Below, in pieces: positions 23,983 to 32,725 of a stretch of DNA of 64,000 nt; position 1 is the first letter of the stretch; each line of letters starts with the position of its first letter. This stretch comes from Pseudomonas sp. DC1.2 (GTDB lineage Bacteria; Pseudomonadota; Gammaproteobacteria; Pseudomonadales; Pseudomonadaceae), in the NCBI RefSeq assembly GCF_034351645.1, contig NZ_CP133782.1, positions 1,245,001 to 1,309,000 of the forward strand, written 5' to 3'. Below the pieces are notes generated by a model. That model saw only the letters and a program-made list of their open reading frames with translations, was not told where the DNA came from and ran no database searches. The position numbers were made by a program, and so were the translations under genes.

Positions 23983-24046
23983 CGCCGAAAAGTCAGCTTC
24001 CTTTTTTGCACACAGGATTAAAGGAAGGCGAAGGACCGCATTACTG

Positions 24047-24075
24047 AAAAGCCCGGCCTGAAAGCCGGGCTTTTT
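24047..24075 (+). terminator. Intrinsic terminator in the tailocin leader
   Basis: AAAAGCCCGGC, a short loop, GCCGGGC and five T residues: a strong hairpin with T tract, upstream of the holin and every structural gene. Confidence 0.8.
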
Positions 24076-24161
24076 GGAATGCCTACCTCCCGTCAGGCAC
24101 CTCAAGAGACAAGGTTTGAAATACACACATCACTCTCATCAATCACCCCTGGAGGCGTGAC

Positions 24162-24503
24162 ATGACAAACGAGCAACAAGCGTTGCTGGACATGCCGATC
24201 TGGCTTGTCATCGTCCTCGCCCTGGTGGGCGGGGTGTCCGGCGAAATGTGGCGCGCCGACAAGGAAGGCGCCAGGGGCTGGGCGCTGTTGCGGCGCCTGG
24301 CGTTGCGCTCTGGTGCCTGCGTGATCTGCGGGGTCTCGGCCATCATGTTGCTGTACGCCGCCGGCGTGTCGATCTGGACCGCGTGTGCCTTTGGTTGCCT
24401 CACGGCGATGGCTGGAGCGGACGTTGCTATCGGGCTTTATGAGCGCTGGGCTGCTAAGCGGATAGGTGTCAGTGATGTACCGCCGCGTCTGGATCAACAA
24501 TAA
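24162..24503 (+). CDS. Phage holin
   Basis: 113-residue membrane protein, first structural-operon gene of the tailocin. It has hydrophobic segments at about residues 11-28 (WLVIVLALVGGVSG) and 50-90 (ACVICGVSAIMLLYAAGVSI and AFGCLTAMAGADVAIG), a charged loop between them and a polar C-terminus, as in phage holins. It would permeabilise the inner membrane so the GH19 endolysin can reach peptidoglycan. The lysis genes here are split: the holin leads the cluster, while endolysin and spanins end it. Confidence 0.8.
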   Translation: MTNEQQALLDMPIWLVIVLALVGGVSGEMWRADKEGARGWALLRRLALRSGACVICGVSAIMLLYAAGVSIWTACAFGCLTAMAGADVAIGLYERWAAKRIGVSDVPPRLDQQ

Positions 24504-24549
24504 AACAGCGGCGCGGATCTTCGCGTTGCCGCTGAATAGGAGGCCATAA

Positions 24550-25062
24550 ATGCCCGCTGTTATCGGAAAGCCCTCGCAGCTTGTTTCAGCTATCGCCGAG
24601 GCACTGCGCATCGCCGTTCCCGAGGTAAAGGTCGGCAATAATCAAGACTTCGACAGCACTGGCGATTCGACCTGGGTACTGATCTCGATCGAACACGATG
24701 CACCCGGCGAGCGTGCCCATAACGGACGCATCGCTCATGTCCTGAGCGTTTCTCTGCAAGCCATATTGCCCACTGCAGGATTGGCTGCTTGCGACCTGGC
24801 CAGCGAGCTGAAAAACCTGGTCACGGACAACTGCTGGAAGCTGCCGGGTGATCAGTGCGACCTGCCGCTGAACATCGACGGGATTGCCTCCACTTTTACC
24901 CGCGATACACGGCAATACAACGCCTGGACCGTTTCATTCACCCAGACGCTGTACCTCGGGCCACTGCTGCTGGACGACCCGCTGGGCACGCCGAAATTCG
25001 CCCGTACCTGGGAGGTGTCGAACATCGACGACCCGGATCAATACACCGCACTCGAGGGCTAG
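24550..25062 (+). CDS. Tailocin protein, possible tail terminator/completion protein
   Basis: 170 residues with no motif I can name securely. Position between the holin and gpV-like spike, size and an alpha/beta look (QLVSAIAEALRIAVPEVKV, then QYNAWTVSFTQTLYLG) resemble phage proteins of the Mu gp37/tail-terminator type that cap the tube and sheath. Starts at ATG after ATAGGAGGCCATAA, a strong ribosome site, and ends one codon before the spike gene. Role is inferred from context. Confidence 0.6.
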   Translation: MPAVIGKPSQLVSAIAEALRIAVPEVKVGNNQDFDSTGDSTWVLISIEHDAPGERAHNGRIAHVLSVSLQAILPTAGLAACDLASELKNLVTDNCWKLPGDQCDLPLNIDGIASTFTRDTRQYNAWTVSFTQTLYLGPLLLDDPLGTPKFARTWEVSNIDDPDQYTALEG

Positions 25063-25065
25063 CCC

Positions 25066-25677
25066 ATGTTTGATGTGCTGCTACGTATGCAACTGGGCCC
25101 GATCATCGAGCGCCTGGCACAGATGGAAACCGAACTCGAAGACTTGTATCGACGTGCCGACAGCTTTTGTCGCATCGGCGTGTGCCAGGAAGTCGATGCG
25201 GCCACCAACACCTGCAAGGTCAGCCATGGTGAATTACTCACCCCGGCGATCCGGTTTTTCAACCCCAGCGCCGGGGCACAGAGCGAGTCGCGGATTCCTT
25301 CCGTGGGCGAGCAATGTCTGTTGCTGAACCATGGGGGCGGCGAGGGCGGCGGGCAGTCAGTGGCGCTGTTCGGCCTTAACAGCGGTCAATTTCCGCCAGT
25401 CTCGACACAGCCTTCGTTGAACCGCCGCTTGTATCAGGACGGCACCGAAAGCAGTTACGACGACGCTAGCCATGTCCTGCACTGGAAGAACGGACCAGCC
25501 GAATTTATCGGTTCTCGCGAGTCACTCGAACTGAATATCGGCTCGGCCCGACTGGCCCTGACGCCCGAGGCGATCACCTTGCAACTGGGGGCGGTTGGCG
25601 TGCTGCTCAACGCGTCCGGTGTGCATCTGAGCGGCCCGGTGGTGGATCACCAGGGCCGTGTCATCAGTCCGGTATAA
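25066..25677 (+). CDS. Baseplate spike protein, P2 gpV-like
   Basis: Central membrane-piercing spike of the contractile tail baseplate, 203 residues. An N-terminal helical region (about 1-35) is followed by an OB-fold (about 36-110, FCRIGVCQEVDAATNTCKVSHG and PSVGEQCLLLNHGGG). The C-terminal part of repeated short beta strands (ELNIGSARLALTPEAITLQLG) is characteristic of the gpV beta-helix. It lies immediately before gpW, gpJ and gpI homologues, the P2 order. Confidence 0.9.
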   Translation: MFDVLLRMQLGPIIERLAQMETELEDLYRRADSFCRIGVCQEVDAATNTCKVSHGELLTPAIRFFNPSAGAQSESRIPSVGEQCLLLNHGGGEGGGQSVALFGLNSGQFPPVSTQPSLNRRLYQDGTESSYDDASHVLHWKNGPAEFIGSRESLELNIGSARLALTPEAITLQLGAVGVLLNASGVHLSGPVVDHQGRVISPV

Positions 25678-25688
25678 AGAGTTTTCAC

Positions 25689-26021
25689 ATGATCGGAATC
25701 GATAGAGACACCGGAGCAGCAGTCGATGACTGGCTGCAGTTTGTACAACGTGCGACCCGGGCACTGACCACACCTTTGGGTACTCGCCAAAAGCGTCCTT
25801 TTTACGGCTGCCAAATCACAGAGTTGCTGGGGAAGAACCTCGGTGACGACCTGCTGATTCTGGCGCAAAGCCATGCTGCCCAAGCGTTCTATAACAAGCA
25901 CAACGGCATCGATGATTTTGAGCCCCAAGTCATTGTGGCCAGTCGATACGGCGCCGGGTTGCTGTTGCGTTTTGCGGGCACCTGGAAAAACCGCCAACAG
26001 TCCTTTGAGGTGGTGGCATGA
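25689..26021 (+). CDS. Baseplate protein, gpW/gp25 family
   Basis: 110-residue homologue of P2 gpW and T4 gp25, a lysozyme-like baseplate wedge protein from which sheath assembly starts. The segment GTRQKRPFYGCQITELLG corresponds to the conserved gp25 core, where an EPR-type motif is usual. It follows gpV by 11 bases and overlaps the gpJ start by four bases. Confidence 0.9.
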   Translation: MIGIDRDTGAAVDDWLQFVQRATRALTTPLGTRQKRPFYGCQITELLGKNLGDDLLILAQSHAAQAFYNKHNGIDDFEPQVIVASRYGAGLLLRFAGTWKNRQQSFEVVA

Positions 26022-27013
26022 GTATGTTGATACCCGGCCAGAACCAACTGGCCGAACCGTCGATTGTCGTTGTCGAAGCGTTCGAGGACCTCCTCGCAGA
26101 GTTCAAGACCTTCGTCGTTGATTACGTCGGCGCCCGCTCTCCCGAGAGCGCGGCAAAGTTGAGCGTCAGCCTGGAAAACCAAAGTGAATTGCTGACCCTG
26201 GCCCTCGAAGCTTTTTGTGTGCGGCTACAAACTCACGAACGCAAATACAATGCCCGCATCAAGCAGATGCTGGCGTGGTGGGCTACGGGCAGCAACCTCG
26301 ATGCACGTCTGGCGGACATGGGCCTTGAACGCCAATTGCTGGACCCTGGCGACCCGGCGGCATTCCCGTCGATCCCACCGGTTTATGAAAGCGACGACGA
26401 CGCCCGGCTACGTTACTACCTGGCGCCTCATGCACCGGCAGCGGGCTCGCGGATGCAGTATCGCCGTGAGGTGTTCACCCTCGGCGAACGACCTGTCGTG
26501 AAAGTCGAAAGCGCTGCTGCGGGTGTGGTGACCGTCACCTACACCTTCGATCCGGACGGCTTCGCGGCGCAGGTCAAGGATGGCAACGGACGCCGTACCG
26601 CGCCGGGCGAAGTGATGGTCACCGTGCTGACAAGGGGGGGCGATGGTACGCCGTCCGATGACCTGCTTGACGGCGTCCGCCAGCATTTTGCGCGGCCGGA
26701 TGTCTGCCCCGAAACCGACCACGTTTCTGTGCAAGGCGCACAAATCAAGACTTATAAAATTCGTGTCGTGGCGAAGATCAACGCCGGCCCGGATTCGGGG
26801 CTGACCAAGGTCGCTGCGCAACAACAATTACAAGCGTATGCCGATGCGTGTCATCGGCTGGAAGGGCGGGTTGATCCGAGCTGGATCGACTACACGCTGC
26901 ACAGTGCCGGCGCGGTTCAACTGCAAATCCTTGAGCCGTTGGCGCCGATTGTGACGACGGCTTCTCAGGCCCCGTACTGCACGGGCATTGAGGTCGAGGT
27001 GGACACGTTATGA
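26018..27013 (+). CDS. Baseplate wedge protein, P2 gpJ-like
   Basis: 331 residues of the baseplate J / gp47 family, which forms the wedge that couples fibres to sheath contraction. The N-terminal helical part, the central beta-rich part (SAAAGVVTVTYTFDPDGFAAQV, split here) and the region with DGVRQHFARPDVCPETDHVSV are typical. It overlaps gpW and gpI by four bases each, so gpW-gpJ-gpI are translationally coupled. Confidence 0.92.
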   Translation: MSMLIPGQNQLAEPSIVVVEAFEDLLAEFKTFVVDYVGARSPESAAKLSVSLENQSELLTLALEAFCVRLQTHERKYNARIKQMLAWWATGSNLDARLADMGLERQLLDPGDPAAFPSIPPVYESDDDARLRYYLAPHAPAAGSRMQYRREVFTLGERPVVKVESAAAGVVTVTYTFDPDGFAAQVKDGNGRRTAPGEVMVTVLTRGGDGTPSDDLLDGVRQHFARPDVCPETDHVSVQGAQIKTYKIRVVAKINAGPDSGLTKVAAQQQLQAYADACHRLEGRVDPSWIDYTLHSAGAVQLQILEPLAPIVTTASQAPYCTGIEVEVDTL

Positions 27014-27645
27014 GTAACGACACACCTCGACCGAGCGTGTTGCCCGCTAACAGCTCACCGCTGGAAAGGGCGCTTGATCTCGGTTTCGCCCGACTGATTG
27101 AGCGCATCGACCCACCGTTTCCGGAGTTGATGAACCCTGCCGCTACACCGCTCGCGTTTCTGCCGTACCTCGGCGCAGATCGCGGTGTCAGCGAGTGGAG
27201 TTCCGAGGCGGGGGAAGTTGAAAAGCGTTTGACCGTCGAACTCGCCTGGCCCACCGCACGCCAGGCCGGTACTCGCAAGGCACTGGAAAACGCCGCCAAG
27301 GGGTTGCAACTTCGACCCGAGGTGCGCGCCTGGTACGAGCAAATACCTACGGGCCAGCCCTACAGTTTTTCCGTCAGGGCCTTCACGGAACAGCCCTACA
27401 GCGAAGACATCGATGCGCGTCTTGATCGTCGTCTGGCCGATGCCAAAAGCGAGCGCGACACCTTGACGGTTTCCGTCGGCCTCAGCGCCTTCGGCAATCA
27501 CGTCATCGGCGCCGTCACCGTGTGCGGCGAACTGACCACGGTCTACCCGATGGTTATCGAGGGCCTCGAAGCCTCGGGCCAGGCCTTCCTGGCGGCCGGG
27601 CTCTACGCCGTCGAAACCTCCACTATTTATCCTCAGGGGTCCTAA
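27010..27645 (+). CDS. Tail protein I, P2 gpI-like
   Basis: 211 residues of the phage tail protein I family, a baseplate wedge part that connects gpJ to the tail fibre. The conserved N-terminal stretch, VLPANSSPLERALDLGFARL followed by ERIDPPFPELMNP and LAFLPYLGADRGVSEWSSE, is characteristic. It abuts the fibre gene, whose ATG follows the TAA directly. Confidence 0.92.
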   Translation: MSNDTPRPSVLPANSSPLERALDLGFARLIERIDPPFPELMNPAATPLAFLPYLGADRGVSEWSSEAGEVEKRLTVELAWPTARQAGTRKALENAAKGLQLRPEVRAWYEQIPTGQPYSFSVRAFTEQPYSEDIDARLDRRLADAKSERDTLTVSVGLSAFGNHVIGAVTVCGELTTVYPMVIEGLEASGQAFLAAGLYAVETSTIYPQGS

Positions 27646-30135
27646 ATGGCCGACTACTACACCCTGCTTACCAACGCTGGGATTGCCTACGAAACTGCCT
27701 GCAAAGCAGCGGGCCTGCCGATCAAGTTGTCACAGATTTCCGTCGGTGACGGCGGTGGCACTGTCTACAACCCGGCCGCCACGGCCACTGCACTGAAACG
27801 CGAAGTCTGGCGCGGGCCGCTGAATGCGCTGTTTCAGGACGAGAAAAACCCGAGCTGGTTGCTCGCTGAAGTGACCATTCCACCTGATGTTGGTGGTTGG
27901 TATGTGCGTGAAGCCGGACTCTGGACCGATACCGGGATTTTGTACGCCATCGTTAAATATCCGGAGTCGTTTAAACCGGTATTGGCGACGTCCGGGTCGG
28001 GGAAAGAGTTCTACATTCGCTCGATTTTCGAGACGAGTAATGCGGCGTTGGTGACGTTGTTGATTGATGACACGGTGGTCAAGGCTACCCGTGCCTGGGT
28101 TATGAGTTACCTCGCTGAAGAACTCGGCAAGCTCGATGGTAAACAATCTGTTCGTGTCGCGGCGACGGCCAATGTGGTGTTGAACGGTGCACAGCAAATT
28201 GATGGCGTTGCGGCGGTTGCGGGTGATCGGGTGTTGCTGGCGTCTCAGACGTTGGCGAAAGACAACGGTCTTTGGGTTGTGGCCAATGGCGTCTGGACCC
28301 GTGCGACTGATGCTAACACCAGCGCGAAAGTGACGCCGGGCCTGACCGTGATGGTCGAGGAGGGCACCGCTAATGGTGATTCGCTGTGGCACCTGACGAC
28401 TAACGGCCCGATCACGCTGGATGCCACCGCGCTGACGTTTGAAATGTTGGCGGGGCGGACCGGGATTCAGCCGGGCACCTACAAAAGTCTGAATGTCGAT
28501 AAGTATGGTCGAGCGACAGCTGGGTCGAATCCCGAGACGCTGGCTGGGTTTGGTATCAAGGATACGTATACCAAGCCTGAGATTGAGTCGCTGATTGCCA
28601 AGGCGTCGATGTTGCCGGTGGGGACGATTGTCGCTTTCCCTGGTGATACGCCGCCGATGGGCTTTCTTGAACTGGATAACAGCGTTAAGAGCTCCGCAGC
28701 TTACCCGGACTTGAGCGCTTATCTGGCGGGCAAGTACAACAAGGGAGATGAGGGCGCCGGTAACTTCCGTTTGCCGGAGGCGCGTGGGGAGTTTTTGCGG
28801 GGTTGGGATCATGGGCGAGGGGTCGATGCCGGCCGAGGTCTAGGGACTACTCAGGGTGAGGCCTTCAAGGCACACAATCATCGCTATTTTGATGAAGTAG
28901 GGGCGACGTTTGACCCCGCCGGAGTCTGGTCGGGAGGCAATATCAATGGTGCACCAGCCAGTATTTCTGCTGGGGCTTTTCTGTCTGGAGTAGACGGAGG
29001 CACCACCATGCAAATGGTAAATGCCGTCAACACGGTCAATACGGGTGGAGCTGAAACCCGTCCGCGTAACCTTGCAATCATGTGGTGCATCAAAGCCTGG
29101 AACGCGCCGATCAATCAGGGGCAAGTAGATGTCGCTGAACTGGTCAAAGAAGTGGAAAGGCTGAAATCCGCCGTTCCGGTTGGCGCTGTTTTGTCATTCC
29201 CAATGGGCATCGTTGCTCCCGGTTACCTGGAGCTGGATGGCAGTGTGCAGAGAACTGCGGTTTATCCGGATCTGGCGGCTTACCTCGGGACGACTTACAA
29301 CAAAGGCGATGAGGGCGTTGGTAACTTCCGTTTGCCTGAGTCGCGCGGTGAGTTTTTGCGCGGCTGGGATCATGGGAGGGGAGTCGATGTCGGCCGGACA
29401 ATTGGCAGTCGTCAGAAAGGTTCTATCGCCTCATACGATGCTGACGGTAACGGGTTTACAGCAGTCGTTGGTGTGGGCGGCCCTAGCGGAAGCAAAGGGG
29501 ATTTTTTTGGTTTGGACTTACTGTCGAAGTCTGGAGATGTTTATCCCGCCCAAGTTGGATATAGCAGTTCCGGAGCGTTGCTCGCGCTCACTCCGGACGA
29601 TGTTTATCTCGGTGTATCCCGCCCAAGAAACCTGGCAGTCATGTGGTGCATCAAAGCCTGGAACGCGCCGATCAATCAGGGAAATATTGATATCGCGGCG
29701 CTGGCCGCTTTGACGGCGCAAGCCTCGGAAAACAATCAGGGCACGTCTAAAGTCGCGACACAAGTACAGGTTAATGCCGGTACTGATGATGTAACGATTG
29801 TCACCCCGAAAAAATTGCGCTTTGGTTTTTCCGTCAGTTGGGGAGCCTCGGGAAGTATTGTTTTCCCGACATGGCTCGGCGGGATAGTCATTCAGTGGAT
29901 ATCCAGTAACACCGGGCAAATAGCGCAAGGGTCGGCAGAAGTAGTAACTGCACCCTGGACTATGGCGTTCCCTAATGGGTGCTGGTTTGCAATGGGGGCT
30001 ACAGGCCAGTCTCTTAACGGTAATGGCTTTGCAAATTGCCGCATTGATAGCTTAACGATGTCCAGCGTCACATCTAGCACCTTTGCCCATATTACCGGGT
30101 GGGTAGTCCGCAAAATATTCGCCATTGGGTACTGA
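27646..30135 (+). CDS. Tail fibre with duplicated collar modules (receptor-binding protein)
   Basis: 829-residue tail fibre that should determine which bacteria are killed. The N-terminal baseplate-attachment domain (about residues 1-160, DUF3751/P2 gpH type) is followed by a short shaft. Two tail-collar domains come next, beginning near residues 325 (VGTIVAFPGDTPPMGFLELD) and 512 (VGAVLSFPMGIVAPGYLELD), both with YNKGDEG-NFRLPE-RGEFLRGWDHG. A distal tip (about 726-829) resembles gp53-like C-terminal domains. The two collar units are clearly a tandem duplication, with a 43-bp exact repeat at 29078-29120 and 29639-29681. The last 400 bases look more AT-rich than the rest. The cognate chaperone follows. 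Confidence 0.92.
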   Translation: MADYYTLLTNAGIAYETACKAAGLPIKLSQISVGDGGGTVYNPAATATALKREVWRGPLNALFQDEKNPSWLLAEVTIPPDVGGWYVREAGLWTDTGILYAIVKYPESFKPVLATSGSGKEFYIRSIFETSNAALVTLLIDDTVVKATRAWVMSYLAEELGKLDGKQSVRVAATANVVLNGAQQIDGVAAVAGDRVLLASQTLAKDNGLWVVANGVWTRATDANTSAKVTPGLTVMVEEGTANGDSLWHLTTNGPITLDATALTFEMLAGRTGIQPGTYKSLNVDKYGRATAGSNPETLAGFGIKDTYTKPEIESLIAKASMLPVGTIVAFPGDTPPMGFLELDNSVKSSAAYPDLSAYLAGKYNKGDEGAGNFRLPEARGEFLRGWDHGRGVDAGRGLGTTQGEAFKAHNHRYFDEVGATFDPAGVWSGGNINGAPASISAGAFLSGVDGGTTMQMVNAVNTVNTGGAETRPRNLAIMWCIKAWNAPINQGQVDVAELVKEVERLKSAVPVGAVLSFPMGIVAPGYLELDGSVQRTAVYPDLAAYLGTTYNKGDEGVGNFRLPESRGEFLRGWDHGRGVDVGRTIGSRQKGSIASYDADGNGFTAVVGVGGPSGSKGDFFGLDLLSKSGDVYPAQVGYSSSGALLALTPDDVYLGVSRPRNLAVMWCIKAWNAPINQGNIDIAALAALTAQASENNQGTSKVATQVQVNAGTDDVTIVTPKKLRFGFSVSWGASGSIVFPTWLGGIVIQWISSNTGQIAQGSAEVVTAPWTMAFPNGCWFAMGATGQSLNGNGFANCRIDSLTMSSVTSSTFAHITGWVVRKIFAIGY

Positions 30136-30142
30136 GGTTTAA

Positions 30143-30571
30143 ATGAAACGTTATTACAGCCAAACAACTGGATGTACCTATTTGCTAGGGCTCCACACTT
30201 CAATGCCTGCGGATGCTGCCGAAATCTCCGAGGCGTTATTTCTGTCGGTTATTTGCAACCCAGCCCCCGGCAAGATTCGTGCGCATGACGGGCAGGGTTT
30301 GCCCTATCTGGTCGACGCTCCGGAGCCGGTGCAGGATGTGGCGGCGCAGGAGCGGGCATGGCGCGACGGCGAGTTGTCGGCGGTGATGTGGTTGCGCGAG
30401 CGTCACCGCGATCAGTTGGAAATTTCGGAGTTGGCCACGCTGACGGTCGAGCAATTCAACGAGCTGCTGATGTACATGCAAGCGCTGCGCGACTGGCCTC
30501 AGTCGTCAGATTTTCCCGATAGCCAGCACCGGCCAATCGCGCCGGCCTGGATCGCCGGACAGGTCCAATAA
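30143..30571 (+). CDS. Tail fibre assembly chaperone (copy 1)
   Basis: 142 residues of the caudoviral tail-fibre-assembly family, needed to fold and trimerise the fibre encoded seven bases upstream. The conserved C-terminal half is visible: AWRDGELSAVMWLRERHRDQ, then LTVEQFNELLMYMQALRDWPQ. The N-terminal 50 residues, which usually match the fibre tip, are variable and more AT-rich. A paralogue lies at 37712-38143. Confidence 0.9.
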   Translation: MKRYYSQTTGCTYLLGLHTSMPADAAEISEALFLSVICNPAPGKIRAHDGQGLPYLVDAPEPVQDVAAQERAWRDGELSAVMWLRERHRDQLEISELATLTVEQFNELLMYMQALRDWPQSSDFPDSQHRPIAPAWIAGQVQ

Positions 30572-30619
30572 ACGCCAAACCAGTGCGTTTTCTTATCCGC
30601 AAAACCCTCAACAACACCC

Positions 30620-30650
30620 CAAAGCCCCTTCCTCAAAAAAGGGGCTTTTT
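30620..30650 (+). terminator. Terminator between fibre and sheath blocks
   Basis: AAAGCCCCTT pairs with AAGGGGCTTT and is followed by T residues. It lies inside the tailocin cluster, after the fibre chaperone and before the small gene and sheath, so it could lower sheath/tube expression or mark a separate transcription unit. Confidence 0.75.
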
Positions 30651-30669
30651 CGTCTCTGGAGAAACCCAA

Positions 30670-30855
30670 ATGGCAGAACGCCAAACCTACACCGTCCTCG
30701 TCCCGTTCCCTGTTGGGCGCGGTCACTGGTCCACCACCGGCCAGGAACTCGATCTGCTCGACGTCGAGGCCAGCGCACTGCTTAGCGCCGGTCGCCTGGC
30801 GCTGAAATCCACATCCACCCCGGCCGAACAGGCCGCTGCGAAGAAGGCTGAATAA
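30670..30855 (+). CDS. Small tailocin protein, DUF2635-like
   Basis: 61 residues from ATG 30670 (MAERQTYTVLVPFPVGRG), preceded by TCTGGAGAAACCCAA, a good ribosome site. Size and place immediately before the sheath match small DUF2635-type proteins of Mu-like and SfV-like tails. An in-frame upstream start exists but lies across the terminator. Ends one base before the sheath start region. Function in the family is unknown. Confidence 0.65.
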   Translation: MAERQTYTVLVPFPVGRGHWSTTGQELDLLDVEASALLSAGRLALKSTSTPAEQAAAKKAE

Positions 30856-30856
30856 C

Positions 30857-32023
30857 ATGGCTGAGGTTTTGAACTTCGAGCACAACGGCATTACCGTCAA
30901 TGCCACTGAATCCCCCGAGGCCATGGGTGGCCTGGGCGATAACGTGATTGGTCTGGTCGGCACTGCGCCGAAAGCCGATTTGCTGATCCCCCGCAATTCG
31001 CCGTTCCGCATCAACAGCTTCACTACGCAAGGGCTGCTCGATCCGACCGGCGCCGAGTCGGGCACGCTGTACCACGCGGTGTACCAGATCCTCAAAGTGG
31101 TGAAGGTGCCTGTCTACGTGGTGATCGTCGACGAGGGCACAACCCCGGCTGACACCATCAACAACGTAATCGGCGGCGTCGATCCGCTGACCGGTCGCAA
31201 GCTTGGCCTGGCCGCGCTGGGTGGTGTGCCGGAAGATCTGACCATCATCGGTGGGCCGGGCTTCACCGGCACCAAAGCAGTGGCCAGCGAATTCGCCTCG
31301 TTCGGCAAACGCATCAAGGCCCGTGTGGTACTCGACGGCAAGGACGCCGCGGTCGCTGATCAGGTGACTTACAGCAAGGACCTGGGCGGTGATGATCTCG
31401 GTTTCGACCGCTGCCTGTTGGTACACAATATGCCGGCGGTGTACTCCAAAGCCGCGAAGAAAAACGTGTTTCTGGCGCCTTCCAGCCTGGCGATTGCCGC
31501 ACTGGCCAAGGTCAAGCAGTGGGAAAGCCCGGGCAACCAGGTGACCTACGCCGAAGACGTGTCGCGGGTGGTGGAATACAACATCCTCGACACCTCCACC
31601 GAAGGCGATCTGCTCAACCGTTACGGCATCAGCTACTACGCCCGGACCGTCCTTGGTGGCTTCTCGCTACTGGGTAACCGCTCGGTCACCGGCAAGTTCA
31701 TTAGCTATGTTGGCCTCGAAGACGCCATCAGCCGCAAGCTGGTGAAAGCCGGCCAGAAAGCCATGGCCAAGAACCTGACCAAGTCGTTCATGGATCAGGA
31801 GGTCAAACGCATCAACGACTGGCTGCAAACCCTGGTCGCCGACGAAACCATCCCCGGCGGCAGCGTGTACCTGCACCCGGAATTGAACAGTGTCGAGAAG
31901 TACAAAAACGGCACCTGGTTCATCGTCATCGACTACGGCCGCTACGCGCCGAACGAACACATGGTTTATCAACTCAACGCCCGCGATGAAATCATCGAGC
32001 AGTTCCTGGAGGACGTTCTCTAA
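30857..32023 (+). CDS. Contractile tail sheath, P2 gpFI-like
   Basis: 388-residue sheath subunit that stacks around the tube and contracts on target contact. The N-terminal strand region and the C-terminal conserved sheath fold are evident (for example RYGISYYARTVLGGFSL and the late NGTWFIVIDYGRYAPNEHMV). Its stop codon overlaps the tube start (TAATG). Together with the tube it defines this as an R-type (contractile) tailocin. Typical gpFI length. Confidence 0.93.
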   Translation: MAEVLNFEHNGITVNATESPEAMGGLGDNVIGLVGTAPKADLLIPRNSPFRINSFTTQGLLDPTGAESGTLYHAVYQILKVVKVPVYVVIVDEGTTPADTINNVIGGVDPLTGRKLGLAALGGVPEDLTIIGGPGFTGTKAVASEFASFGKRIKARVVLDGKDAAVADQVTYSKDLGGDDLGFDRCLLVHNMPAVYSKAAKKNVFLAPSSLAIAALAKVKQWESPGNQVTYAEDVSRVVEYNILDTSTEGDLLNRYGISYYARTVLGGFSLLGNRSVTGKFISYVGLEDAISRKLVKAGQKAMAKNLTKSFMDQEVKRINDWLQTLVADETIPGGSVYLHPELNSVEKYKNGTWFIVIDYGRYAPNEHMVYQLNARDEIIEQFLEDVL

Positions 32024-32529
32024 TGTTTACCAACCGCGTAAGACAGGCCATCGCGGCCACCCTGCAAGGCCTGCCGTTGTCGGCGACGGTGGAAGAGTTC
32101 ACCCCGCCGAAGATCGAATTCGAAATGGAAAACATGCTTGGCGGACGCTTTATCGGCGAGGAAATGGCCAAGAGCGGTAAAGCGATGGGCGCCACGCTGA
32201 AGCTGCAAGGCATGGGGCCCGAGATCATGCTGGCCCTGGGCGTGAAACTGGGTGACGACATCCTGCTGAACGTTCGCGAAGCCGGTCAGGATCAGGACGG
32301 CAACACCTGGTTCACCTATCACACTGTCGGCGGAAAATTGAAGTCTTTGACCGAAACCGCGCTAAAGATGAACGAAAAACCGACCACCACCCTTGAGCTC
32401 TCTTGCCGGACGTACAACCGCCTCGAAAACGGCATCCCGGTGATCGATATCGACGTGCGCACACAGAAATTCATGCTCAACGGCGTCGATATTCTCGGTG
32501 ACGCCCGCCGCGCCGTGTTGCTGCCGTAA
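32023..32529 (+). CDS. Tail tube protein, P2 gpFII-like
   Basis: 168-residue inner tube subunit. The FII family pattern is evident: VEEFTPPKIEFEMENMLGGRF near the N-terminus and ELSCRTYNRLENGIPVIDID followed by the tail with GVDILGDARRAVL. Coupled to the sheath gene by overlap. A REP-like pair lies in the following gap. Confidence 0.93.
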   Translation: MFTNRVRQAIAATLQGLPLSATVEEFTPPKIEFEMENMLGGRFIGEEMAKSGKAMGATLKLQGMGPEIMLALGVKLGDDILLNVREAGQDQDGNTWFTYHTVGGKLKSLTETALKMNEKPTTTLELSCRTYNRLENGIPVIDIDVRTQKFMLNGVDILGDARRAVLLP

Positions 32530-32553
32530 CCCTCACCCGTTAAATGCAATCCA

Positions 32554-32644
32554 TGTGGGAGCGAGCCTGTTCTCGATGAGGCCGGCACCTCCAGCACTTA
32601 TGTTGCCTGACCTGCCGCCATCGCGAGCGGGTTCGCTTCCACAG
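32554..32644. repeat. REP-like inverted pair inside the tailocin cluster
   Basis: TGTGGGAGCGAGCCTGTTCT near 32554 and its mirror image, with CGCGAGCGGGTTCGCTTCCA, near 32622, form a pair of typical P. fluorescens REP elements. The 196-bp gap between tube and assembly chaperone genes holds little else. Such a structure could stabilise the highly expressed sheath-tube mRNA or reduce readthrough. Confidence 0.75.
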
Positions 32645-32725
32645 TGGTCTTGTCGGCCTGGGTATTGGCATTCATCGACCGCTATTGCGTGACACTTTTT
32701 CATGATTCACCAAGGAATTTATTTC

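Larger units (their letters stand above)
23783..24161 (+). other. Long untranslated leader of the tailocin operon
   Basis: About 380 bases between the proposed promoter and the holin gene. It contains a 44-codon candidate frame (23848-23982) and an intrinsic terminator (24047-24075) ahead of all structural genes. That layout implies attenuation or antitermination, but no antiterminator gene is recognisable. A strong ribosome site (CCTGGAGGCGTGAC) precedes the holin. Confidence 0.6.

Noticed and set aside
27730..28812. 360-residue minus-strand frame across the tail fibre
   Set aside because: Antisense of the fibre gene; no family resemblance.
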